Notes under the pieces: model-generated
Seen by the model: only the letters and a program-made list of their open reading frames with translations
The model's database searches: none
What the model was told of the DNA's origin: nothing
Shown: piece after piece, positions 53,638-62,700 of the stretch
Layout: each line of letters opens with the position of its first letter
How positions within the stretch are numbered: position 1 is the stretch's first letter
Assembly: GCF_014203545.1 (NCBI RefSeq)
Contig: NZ_JACHJG010000016.1
Location: forward strand, 131,065 to 195,064
DNA: 64,000 bases
DNA from: Streptomyces netropsis
GTDB lineage: Bacteria > Actinomycetota > Actinomycetes > Streptomycetales > Streptomycetaceae
Reading direction: 5' to 3'
Made by a program: the position numbers and the translations under genes

Positions 53638-54902
53638 GCCGCGTTCTCCCGGCTCTCCCGGCCGTCCTCGTACTTGCCGAGGATGACGATCGCGTTGTTG
53701 CCGCCGAACGCCAGCCCGTTGTTCTGCACGATCCGCAGGTCCGCCTCGACCGCGTGGTTCGGCACGCAGTCGATCTCGCACTCGGGGTCGGTCTCGGTGT
53801 GGTTGATGGTCGGCGGGATGAAGCCGTGGGCGATGGCGAGCCCGCTGGCGATCGCGCCCAGCGCGCTCGCGGCGCCCATCGTGTGGCCGAGCATCGACTT
53901 CAGGGAGATCGTGCGCGGCGGGGCGGTGCCGAAGACGTCCCGGATGGCGTGCGCCTCGGTGATGTCGTTGGCCTTGGTGCCGGTGCCGTGCGCGGAGATC
54001 AGATCGACCTCCTCGGGCTTCACACCCGCGTTCTTCAGCGCGATGTCCATGCAGCTCGCGACGCTGGCGCCGTTCGGGGCGACCTGGTGGTACGCGTCGC
54101 AGTTGAGCCCGTAGCCGAGCACCTCGGCGTAGATCGTGGCGCCGCGCGCCAGCGCCGAGTCCAGGCGCTCCAGGACCAGGACGCCCGCGCCCTCGCCGGT
54201 GAGGATGCCCTTGCGGTTGACGTCGAAGGGCTGGCAGCACTCGGGGGCGATGGTGCCCAGCCGGTAGAAGCCCGTGAACGTCTTGCGGCACATCGCGTCG
54301 GCCCCGCCGCACAGGGCGAACTCCGCCTCGCCGGAGCTCACCGCGTCGAAGCCGTACCCGATCGCGTAGTTGCCCGCCGAGCAGGCCGTCGCGATGGTCT
54401 GTGCCTCCACGTTGGTCAGCCCGAGCTCCTGGGCGATGGCCGTCGACAGCCGCACCGGGGACACCCGGCGGACGACCTCGGGGTCCATCCGCTCGGGCCC
54501 GTCGGCGAGTTCGACGGCCACCAGCTGGTCGAGCTCGTAGGACTCGCCGTCGGTGGTGCCCAGCGAGATCAGCCCGCGCCGGTCGGCCAGCTGTGCCGGT
54601 TCGAGGCCGGCGTCCTGCAGGGCCATCCGGGCCGCGCCGACCGCGAAGCGGCTCGCCCGGCCGAGACTGGAAATGGGGGTGTTGTGGACCCACTGTTCGG
54701 GATCGAACGAGGAGACCTCACAGCCGTTGCTGTGCGCGAAGCCCTCGACATCGAATATCGAGATGGGCTTCGCGCCACTGCGGCCCGCCTTGAGGCTCTC
54801 CGTGAATTCGGCGGCACCGATGCCGATGCTGGACACCACGCCGAATCCGGTGAGCACCACACGGTGCCTTTCCGGCGCACTGCCGGGAAGCGCTGGGGAC
54901 AT
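53634..54902 (-). CDS. Beta-ketoacyl-ACP synthase 1 (type II PKS KS-alpha)
   Basis: The 422-residue FabF-like ketosynthase has VVLTGFGVVSSIG at the N-terminus, TIATACSAGNYAIG (Cys near residue 172), ISAHGTGTKANDITE and LGHTMGAASA for the catalytic histidines, and NNGLAFGGNNAIV at the end. It matches the KS-alpha of highly reducing type II PKSs and aryl-polyene-type systems. It is the first gene of the eight-gene minus operon; AAGGA lies six bases before the ATG. Three operator copies lie in the gap upstream. Confidence 0.88.
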   Translation of the reverse strand: MSPALPGSAPERHRVVLTGFGVVSSIGIGAAEFTESLKAGRSGAKPISIFDVEGFAHSNGCEVSSFDPEQWVHNTPISSLGRASRFAVGAARMALQDAGLEPAQLADRRGLISLGTTDGESYELDQLVAVELADGPERMDPEVVRRVSPVRLSTAIAQELGLTNVEAQTIATACSAGNYAIGYGFDAVSSGEAEFALCGGADAMCRKTFTGFYRLGTIAPECCQPFDVNRKGILTGEGAGVLVLERLDSALARGATIYAEVLGYGLNCDAYHQVAPNGASVASCMDIALKNAGVKPEEVDLISAHGTGTKANDITEAHAIRDVFGTAPPRTISLKSMLGHTMGAASALGAIASGLAIAHGFIPPTINHTETDPECEIDCVPNHAVEADLRIVQNNGLAFGGNNAIVILGKYEDGRESRENAA

Positions 54903-54933
54903 ACCTATCCTTCGGTCTGATTGAAGCGCGCCC

Positions 54934-54947
54934 GCAGCAAGCTGCCA
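54934..54947 (-). promoter_or_regulatory. Pathway operator candidate, site F
   Basis: Minus-strand TGGCAGCTTGCTGC, 31 bp before the KS 1 start. This is too close to the gene for an upstream activator of KS 1, so it may act as a second site or on the opposite promoter. Confidence 0.45.
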
Positions 54948-55062
54948 TGTCGCGCGTTTATCCGGCAGGTATTCCTGCGGTCGGCCGAGGCCCCGCACCA
55001 AAGCCTGAGGGCATCGTCTGCCACACGGTGACCGGCACGTCGTGGTCGGCTCAAGTGTCCCT

Positions 55063-55076
55063 GCAGCAAGCTGCCA
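55063..55076 (-). promoter_or_regulatory. Pathway operator candidate, site G
   Basis: Minus-strand TGGCAGCTTGCTGC, 160 bp before the KS 1 start. It is the best-placed copy to activate the eight-gene PKS operon; the -10 is not clear (GACGAT near 55013-55018 is possible). Confidence 0.48.
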
Positions 55077-55105
55077 TGACGGTCGTCACGAGGCGAAGTC
55101 AGCCA

Positions 55106-55156
55106 TGGCAGCTTGCTGCCGGGCCGATTGCCGGGAATACCGGCCGACCGCAGGAT
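55106..55156 (+). promoter_or_regulatory. Pathway operator candidate, site H, with -10 element
   Basis: TGGCAGCTTGCTGCC (55106-55120) is the most symmetric copy, GGCAGC-TT-GCTGCC. CAGGAT at 55151-55156, a common Streptomyces -10 form, begins 45 bp from its first base. It would drive the thioesterase-SDR-NRPS genes. Confidence 0.6.
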
Positions 55157-55225
55157 GGCACGGGTCGGGCCCAGGCCTGCTCGAAGCCTCCTACGCACTT
55201 TCGCCGGAAAAGGAAGACATTGACG

Positions 55226-55972
55226 ATGGCGACCAATACCTTTGCCGGTCCCTTTGCTGACGACGCCGGGGTCCTGGCGGATTGCGCATTGATCTGCCTG
55301 CCCTTCGCGGGCGGCGGCGCGGGATTTTACCGGGGGTGGAAGGACCTGCCGGCCGGCGGCCCGGCCGTCGTCCCGCTCCAACTGCCCGGCCGCGAAGAAC
55401 TCTTCATCGACGAGCCGTTCCGGGACGCCGTGGTGGCCGGCGAGCGGCTCGCCGAGCAGGTCGCCGGACTGAGCGGACGCTACGGCCGCATCGCCCTGTT
55501 CGGGCACAGCCTCGGCGCCGTGCTCGCCTACGAGATCGCCCGCAACCTCGACCGGGCCGGCACCGGCCGCCCCTGCCACCTCTTCGTCAGCGGATCCCCC
55601 GGCCCCTGGAGCGGGCGCAGCGACCGGGCCACCGGCCTGGACGACGCCGGCTTCCTCGCCCAGGTCGAGTCGTTCGCGGGCTACAAGCACGAGGCGCTGG
55701 AGGACCCCGACATGCGGGAGCTGCTGCTGCCGCTGCTGCGCGCCGACGTCGAGATGCACGAGGACTACAAGCCCGTCTCCAAGGACCCGCTGCACATCCC
55801 CGTCACCTCGCTGCGCGGCACCGACGACGAGCTGGTCACCCGCGAGCAGGCCGAGGAGTGGCGGAAGGCGACCGCCGCGGACTTCGAGCTGGTGGAGATC
55901 CCCGGCAGCCACATGTACCTGGCCGACGACCCGGCGCCGCTGCTGGCGGCCGTCACCCGGACCCTTGGCTGA
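55226..55972 (+). CDS. Type II thioesterase 2
   Basis: The 248-residue editing thioesterase has LICLPFAGGGAGFYRGW, FGHSLGAVLAYEIARN (Ser near residue 94) and the catalytic His in IPGSHMYLADD. It is first in the operon leading to the NRPS genes, so NRPS proofreading is its likely job. ATG 55226 is used, with AAGGAAG 10-11 bases upstream; TTG 55220 is closer to it. It differs in sequence from thioesterase 1 at 38848. Confidence 0.87.
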   Translation: MATNTFAGPFADDAGVLADCALICLPFAGGGAGFYRGWKDLPAGGPAVVPLQLPGREELFIDEPFRDAVVAGERLAEQVAGLSGRYGRIALFGHSLGAVLAYEIARNLDRAGTGRPCHLFVSGSPGPWSGRSDRATGLDDAGFLAQVESFAGYKHEALEDPDMRELLLPLLRADVEMHEDYKPVSKDPLHIPVTSLRGTDDELVTREQAEEWRKATAADFELVEIPGSHMYLADDPAPLLAAVTRTLG

Positions 55973-55985
55973 GAGAGGCCGCACC

Positions 55986-56810
55986 ATGCAGCTGAAAGGC
56001 AAGACCGCCGTCATCACGGGCGCGGCCCGCGGCCTCGGCCGGGCCTGCGCCACCCGGTTCGCCGAGGAGGGCGCCGACCTCGTCCTGCTGGACATCGGGC
56101 AGGACCTCGACGGGGTGCCCTACCCCCTCGGGTCCGGCGGCCAGCTGGAACACACCGTCGACCTCTGCCGCGCCCACGGCGCCGCCGTGCTCGCGGTGAC
56201 CGCCGACGTGCGCAGGTCCGCGGAGTGCGAGACGGCGATCGGGCAGGCCCTCGACCGGTTCGGTTCGGTGCAGGTGCTGGTCAACGGCGCCGGTATCGCG
56301 GCCCCTTCGGGCAAGGCGGTCCACGAGATCACCGAGGACGAGTGGGACCTGATGATCGACACCGATCTGTCCGGTGCGTGGCGGATGACGAAGGCGGTCA
56401 GCGCCCACATGGTCGCCCGCAACGAAGGCAGCATCATCAACGTTGCCTCGACCGCGGGCCTCGTGGGCTACCGCCACTTCGCCGGTTACGTGGCGGCCAA
56501 GCACGGTCTGATCGGCCTCACCAAGGCGGCGGCACTCGACTACGCCCCGCACCGGGTGCGCGTCAACGCCCTGTGCCCCGGCTCGGTCCGGGACGACCCG
56601 CTCGTCGAGGGCCGCATGCTCGCCGAGATCGCCCGCTCCCTCGACGTCGCCGTCGAGGAGCACGAGCAGATCTTCGTCCAGGCACAGCCGATGAACAGGC
56701 TCATCGAGCCCGAAGACATCGCGGGCGCCGCTCTCTGGCTGGCCGGCGACGACTCGCGCCAGGTGACCGGCAGCACGATCACGGTCGACGGCGGCTTCAC
56801 CGCACGTTGA
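55986..56810 (+). CDS. Short-chain dehydrogenase, mycofactocin-type insert
   Basis: The 274-residue classical SDR has TGAARGLGRACA, NGAGIA, and catalytic YVAAKHG (Tyr and Lys). The sequence after the second strand, LDIGQDLDGVPYPLGSGGQLEHTVDL, contains the VPYP insert seen in mycofactocin-coupled SDRs, which hold a non-exchanging NAD. It may oxidise or reduce a building block or the acyl chain. It lies between the thioesterase and NRPS 1. The ATG 55986 choice avoids a short unlikely extension. Confidence 0.78.
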   Translation: MQLKGKTAVITGAARGLGRACATRFAEEGADLVLLDIGQDLDGVPYPLGSGGQLEHTVDLCRAHGAAVLAVTADVRRSAECETAIGQALDRFGSVQVLVNGAGIAAPSGKAVHEITEDEWDLMIDTDLSGAWRMTKAVSAHMVARNEGSIINVASTAGLVGYRHFAGYVAAKHGLIGLTKAAALDYAPHRVRVNALCPGSVRDDPLVEGRMLAEIARSLDVAVEEHEQIFVQAQPMNRLIEPEDIAGAALWLAGDDSRQVTGSTITVDGGFTAR

Positions 56811-56887
56811 GCCGGGCCTGCCCGCCGGGCCGCCCCACACCACCCGATCCACGCCCTCGATCACCTCGTTCCGCAGGAGTTGCGCAC

Positions 56888-59704
56888 ATGGCGACAGCCG
56901 TCCGCTACCGTGTGGCCGTCCCCGTCGGCCCGGGCCGACTGCCGGCCGCCCAGGCAAGGTCCTGCCACAGCCTGACCGTCCGGGCCCGCGGCCCGGTCGC
57001 ACCGGCGACCGTGGCAGGCGTCCACCTCTGGCACGAGCCCGTGCCCACCGCCTCCGACACCCCGCTCGCCCTGGCCCGCCGGGAAGCCGAGGCCGGACGC
57101 CCGTTGTCCCCCTCCGGCCCCCCGGTCCGCGCCGTGCTGCTGCGCTACGCCGACGGGCAGTCCGACCTCGTTCTCGTCGCCCGGCGGGCGGCCCTGAACG
57201 AGGAGGAACTGCGGCGACTGGCCGCGTTCTTGCTGGAGGGAACCGGCCTCGAGCCGCGCATCCCGGCCCCCGGCGCGCGGCCGACGTACCCCGCCGGTGC
57301 CCGCCCCGAAGCGGAGTGGGGCCTCGGCGACCCGTCCCGCGCGGGCCTGGCCGGCACGGTGGCGGTGGAGCTCAAGGAGCCGGAGCCGTCGGACGCGACC
57401 CTCCTCGCGGCCGTGGGTCTCGTCCTCGCGCGCTACTCCGCGGGGGAGTGCACCGCGGTCGCCGTCTTCGACATGGCGAGCGCCGACGCCGGGCCCCTCG
57501 TCCGCTCCGTCGCCCCCGACGGGACGCTGACGGCCGACGCGTACGTGGCCGAGTGGGCGGCCGGCGACGGTGACGAGGTCACCGCACCCGGCCCCGTGCC
57601 GGCCGTGGGTGTCGTCTTCGGCGAGCTGCACCCGGGGGCCGACCACCGGCCGTTCCTCGCCCCCGCACTGCCCCTCGTCCTGCACTGGCGGCGTGCCGCC
57701 GACGGCACGACGGACGGCGTCCTGGCCTACGACGAGGGCGACGTCGCCCCCGAGATCGCCCGTGGTTTCGCGGCCCATGTCGCCCACGTCGCCGACCAGC
57801 TGACCGCCGGCCAGGACCGCACCCTCGCCGACATCGACCTCATGAGCGCGTCCGACGCCCTGGCGATCGTCGCCTCCGGCGTCACCCCGCCCGCCGCGGG
57901 CCCGGACACCTCGCACCGGACCGTCCACGGCCTCTTCGAGGACACCGCCCGCCGGCAGCCGGACGCCGTCGCCGTCGTCGACGGCGACACCACGCTCACC
58001 TACGCCCAGCTCGACGAGCGCGCGGACCGCCTCGCCCGGGGCCTGCGGGTGCTCGGCGCCACCCCCGGCGACCTCGTCGGCGTGGCTCTGGACCGCACCG
58101 CCGAACTCATCGTGACGCTGCTCGGCGTGCTCAAGGCGGGCTGCGTGTACGTGCCCATGGACATCCGCTACCCGGAGGAGCGGCTGCGCTACACCGTCGG
58201 CAACGCGGGCACCCGGATCGTCATCGGCTCCGCCGACACCTTCCCCGCCATCGAGGACGTCCGCGTGGCCGCCCCCGCCGACCTGATCGCGCTGGCGGCG
58301 CGCACCAGTGACGAACTGCCCCCGCTCGCCGAGAACGCCGCGGCCGCCGCGTACGTCATCTACACCTCCGGCTCCACCGGCCGCCCCAAGGGCGTCGCCG
58401 TCCCGCACCGCAACGTCGCCGCGCTGATCGCGGCCACCCGCGAGGACTTCGCCCTGGGCGACACCGACGTGTGGACGTTCTTCCACTCCAGCGCCTTCGA
58501 CTTCTCCGTCTGGGAGATCTGGGGCTGCCTGCTGACCGGCGGCGAACTCGTGGTGGTGCCCTACTGGGTGACCCGCGACACCGAACTCTTCTACGAGCTG
58601 CTCGTCGACCGCGGCGTCACCGTACTCAACCAGACCCCGTCCGCCTTCGCGCAGCTCATCGAGGCCGACGGCCGGCTGCGGTCCCCGCTCGCCCTGCGCC
58701 TCGTCGTCTTCGGCGGCGAGCCGCTGGACGTCGGCATGCTGACCCCCTGGTTCGCCCGGCACTCCCACACGCGCGTCCGCCTGTCCAACATGTTCGGCAT
58801 CACCGAGACCACCGTGCACGTCACCGAGCAGACCGTGACCCCCGCCGACGTGGCCGTCAAGGGCCGGTCCGTGGGCCGTGCCATGCCCGGCTGGTCCGTG
58901 TCGGTCCGCGACACCGAGGGCCGGGTGCTGCCGCCCGGGGCCCCGGGCGAGATCTACGTCGGCGGCACGGGAGTGGCACAAGGCTATCTGCACCAGCCGG
59001 AGTTGACGTCCGAGCGGTTCATCGAGGACCCCTACGGCGGCGGCCGCGTCTACCGCAGCGGCGACCGCGGCCGGCTGCGCCCCGACGGACGGCTCGACCA
59101 CCTCGGCCGCCTGGACAACCAGGTCAAGATCCGCGGACACCGCATCGAACTCGACGAGATCCGCAACGTCCTGCTCAGCCACCCGGAGGTCACCGGCGCG
59201 GCGGTCGTGCTCCGCCAGGAGACGCCGGGCGACAACGCCACGGCCCGCATCGACGCGTACGTCGCGCTCAGCGGACCGGGGGTCGCGGCGGCCGACCTGC
59301 TCAGCCACGCGAGCGGTGTGCTGCCGGACTACATGATGCCCGCGACCCTCACCCCGGTCGAGGCCATCCCGCTGACCATCAACGGCAAGGTCGACACCGC
59401 CGCGCTCCCCGCCCCCACCGCCCGGGAGACCCCCGCCCCCGCCGCCCGGCCCGCCGACACCTCGGAGACCCCGGCCCCCGCGGACCCGCTCGCCGCCGAC
59501 ATCCTCGCCCTGTGGAGCCAGGTCCTCGGCACCGACGTCGGGCCCGGCGACAACTTCTTCGAACTCGGCGGGAACTCCCTGCTGGTCATCCGGCTCCTGC
59601 GGGAGATGCGCGACCGCGGGCTGCCCCGTGTCGCGACCCAGGACTTCTACCGCAACTCCGTGGCGGCGCAGTTCATTCAGTTCGTCGGCGGCGGCAAGGG
59701 CTGA
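56888..59704 (+). CDS. NRPS 1: degenerate C-like domain, A (Thr), T
   Basis: The 938-residue protein has an N-terminal region of about 330 residues with condensation-like style but no HHxxxDG. The A domain follows from about 345 to 850 (YVIYTSGSTGRPKG near 490, NMFGITETTVHV, YRSGDRGRL), then a carrier domain (NFFELGGNSLLVIRL near 887). Pocket residues read by eye (FDFSVW, LNQTPS, VVFGGE, NMFGITETTVH) give D-F-W-N-V-G-M-V-H, the usual Thr code. The protein probably loads Thr and gives it up to another protein. RBS CAGGAG. Confidence 0.85.
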   Translation: MATAVRYRVAVPVGPGRLPAAQARSCHSLTVRARGPVAPATVAGVHLWHEPVPTASDTPLALARREAEAGRPLSPSGPPVRAVLLRYADGQSDLVLVARRAALNEEELRRLAAFLLEGTGLEPRIPAPGARPTYPAGARPEAEWGLGDPSRAGLAGTVAVELKEPEPSDATLLAAVGLVLARYSAGECTAVAVFDMASADAGPLVRSVAPDGTLTADAYVAEWAAGDGDEVTAPGPVPAVGVVFGELHPGADHRPFLAPALPLVLHWRRAADGTTDGVLAYDEGDVAPEIARGFAAHVAHVADQLTAGQDRTLADIDLMSASDALAIVASGVTPPAAGPDTSHRTVHGLFEDTARRQPDAVAVVDGDTTLTYAQLDERADRLARGLRVLGATPGDLVGVALDRTAELIVTLLGVLKAGCVYVPMDIRYPEERLRYTVGNAGTRIVIGSADTFPAIEDVRVAAPADLIALAARTSDELPPLAENAAAAAYVIYTSGSTGRPKGVAVPHRNVAALIAATREDFALGDTDVWTFFHSSAFDFSVWEIWGCLLTGGELVVVPYWVTRDTELFYELLVDRGVTVLNQTPSAFAQLIEADGRLRSPLALRLVVFGGEPLDVGMLTPWFARHSHTRVRLSNMFGITETTVHVTEQTVTPADVAVKGRSVGRAMPGWSVSVRDTEGRVLPPGAPGEIYVGGTGVAQGYLHQPELTSERFIEDPYGGGRVYRSGDRGRLRPDGRLDHLGRLDNQVKIRGHRIELDEIRNVLLSHPEVTGAAVVLRQETPGDNATARIDAYVALSGPGVAAADLLSHASGVLPDYMMPATLTPVEAIPLTINGKVDTAALPAPTARETPAPAARPADTSETPAPADPLAADILALWSQVLGTDVGPGDNFFELGGNSLLVIRLLREMRDRGLPRVATQDFYRNSVAAQFIQFVGGGKG

Positions 59705-59789
59705 GCCCCCGCCGACGACGCGGCAGCAGGTATTCACGAGCGCCCTTGGACACGCCAGGGGGCATCGACTCCGCTGGAGGTAATTAGTT

Positions 59790-62700
59790 GTGTCCGAGCA
59801 CCAGGACGTCCCGCTGCCGCTGACCGCCGCCCAGGCCGGCATCTGGTACGCACAGCAGCTGAACCCGCAGAACACGATCTTCCACCTCGGTGAGTACCTC
59901 GACATCGACGGCCCCGTGGACGTGGAACTGCTGGAGCGGGCCCTGCGCCGTGTCGTCGAGGAAGCCGATACCCTGCGCGTCCGGTTCGAGCTCGCCGACG
60001 GCGAGCCCGTCCAGCGGGTGCTGCCCGCAGCGGACTTCGCCTGGTCACCGGACCGGCTGGACTTCACCGCCGAGAGCGACCCCCAAGCCGCGGCGCGGGC
60101 CTGGATGGCGGCGGAACTCGACCGCCCGGTCGACCCGATGCGCGACCCCCTGTTCCGGTTCGCCCTGCTCAAGGTCGCCGAGGAACGCCACTTCTGGTTC
60201 TACCGCTACCACCACCTGCTGGCCGACGGATACACCGTCGTCGTCATCGCGCAGCGCGTACCGGAGATCTACTCGGCACTCGCCGAAGGCCGGACCGTGG
60301 GCGACAACCCGTTCGCGCCGCTGTCCGACCTGATCGCCGAACACACCGCGTACCGGGGCTCCGAGCGCGGGGCGAAGGACCGGGCGTACTGGTCGGAGCA
60401 CATGGCCGACGCACCCGAACCGGCCGGCCTGTCCGGACGCCGCCCGGGCACCGTGGAGAGGCTCATCCACCGCACCGCGCACCTGCCCCAGCAGGACACC
60501 GACGACCTGCGCAACCTCGGCCGCGCGGCCGAGGTCTCCTGGCCCCCGGTGCTGTTCGGCGCGGTCGCGGCCTACCTCCAGCGGCTGACCGGCGAGGACG
60601 AGGTGATCCTCGGACTCCCGGTGTCCAACCGGCTGGGCCGTACGGCCCTCAGCGTGCCGTCCATGGTCTCCAACGTCCTGCCGCTGCGGATCACCTTCAC
60701 CCCCGGCATGACGGTCGCCGAACTGATGGCCCAGGTCTCGGGCGAACTGCGCGGAGCCACCCGGCACCAGCGCTACCCGTACGAGGACATCCGCCAGGAC
60801 CTCGGCATGCTCGCCGACGAGCGCCGGCTGACCGGCCCGCACGTCAACCTCATGCTCTTCGACCACAAGCTGTCGTTCGGCGAGCACCGCTCCCGCCCGC
60901 GCACCCTGGCCACCGGCCCGGTCGACGACCTGTCGTTCCTCATCTACGACCGCACGACCGAGCCCGGGCTGCAGATCGACTGCGACGCCAACGCGGAGCT
61001 CTACGGCGAGGACGAACTCACCACGTACCAGGAAGGCTTCCTGGAGTTCCTGCGGCAGCTCGCCACGGCGGGACCGGACCGGCGCGTCGAGGACCTCGCC
61101 GCCCCCGAAGCGGCACGCCGCACCCACCGGCGGGCGGTCGCCGCGACCTCCGCCGACGACGAAGCGGCCGACACGCCCCCCGCCGCCGAAGCGGCGGCCA
61201 CGGACCGCCCGCGCACCCCGCAGGAGGAGGCCCTCTGCCGGATCGTCGCCGAGGTGCTCGACGTCGACGACGTCGGCGTCCACGACAACTTCTTCCTGCT
61301 CGGCGGACGCTCCCTCCAGATCACCAAGATCGTCAGCCGGGTGCGCGCCCTCTTCCAGGCCGAACTTCCCCTCCGCCGCGTCTTCGAGGCCCCCACCGTG
61401 GCCGACGTCGCCCAGCAGCTCGGCGCTGCCGGAGGAGCCCGGCAGCCCCTCACCGCCGCCGAACGCCCGGAGATCATTCCGCTGTCGGCCGCCCAGAACC
61501 GGCTGTGGTTCCTCAACAAGCTCGGGCGTCAGGACGCGGTCTACAACGAGGCCGTGGCCATCCGCCTGCACGGCCGACCGGACGTCGCGGCACTGCACGC
61601 GGCACTCAACGACGTCGTGGCACGCCACGAGAGCCTGCGCACGGTCTACCCCGAGCTCGGCGGCGAGGCACGGCAGCTGATCCTCGAGGCGGGCACCGCG
61701 ACCGTGGCACTGCCCGTGGCACCGGTCACCCCGGCCACGCTGCCCACCGCCCTGGCGGAGACGGCACGGCACGGCTTCGACCTCGGCACCGAGATCCCCG
61801 TCCGCGCCCGGCTGCTGGCCCTCGCCGAGGACGAGCACGTCCTCCAACTGGTCGTCCACCACATCGCGTGCGACGGCTGGTCGGTCACCCCCTTCACCCG
61901 GGACCTGTCCACCGCCTACGCCGCACGCCGAGCGGGCCAGGCACCGCAATGGCAGCCGCTGCCCGTGCAGTACGCCGACTACGTGCTCTGGCAGCGTGAC
62001 GTGCTGGGCGACGCCGACGACCGGGACAGCGAGCTCGGCGGACAACTGCGCTACTGGAGCGAAACGCTCGCCGGACTCCCCGAGGAGATCCCCCTGCCCA
62101 CCGACCGGCAGCGGCCGGCGACGGCGACGTACGAGGGGGGACGCGTCCCGTTCCGGCTCTCCCCGGACGCACACGCCAAGCTCCGGGCACTGGCGGCCGA
62201 GAACGGCGCCAGCATGTTCATGCTCGCGCAGGCAGGTGTGGCCGCGCTGCTGACCCGCTACGGGGCGGGCACGGACGTCCCGGTCGGCTCCCTGATCGCG
62301 GGTCGTACGGACGCGGCGCTGGACGATCTGGTCGGGTTCTTCGTCAACACGCTGGTGCTGCGCACGGACACGTCGGGCGACCCGACGTTCCGCGAGCTGC
62401 TGGGCCGGGTCCGGGAGACGGACCTCGCGGCCTACGCCCACCAGGACCTGTCGTTCGAGCGCCTCGTGGAGGCCCTCAACCCGACCCGTTCGCTGGCCCG
62501 CCACCCCCTGTTCCAGACGGCCCTCGACGTACAGAGCGGCGACACGTCACGGCTGGAGCTGGCCGGGCTGGACGCGGACTCCGAGCTGATGGACACCGGG
62601 AGCGCCAGGTTCGACCTGTTCTTCCGGCTGGTCGAGGAGAACGCCCCGGACGGTTCGGCCGCCGGCATCGGAGGTCGTCTGGAGTTCGCGCGGGATCTGT

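Larger units (their letters stand above)
54903..55225. promoter_or_regulatory. Divergent promoter region, PKS operon / NRPS operon
   Basis: This 323-bp gap contains operator sites F, G and H and the 13-mer CACACGGTGACCG (55022-55034) also found at 35471-35483. No gene is seen. Confidence 0.6.
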
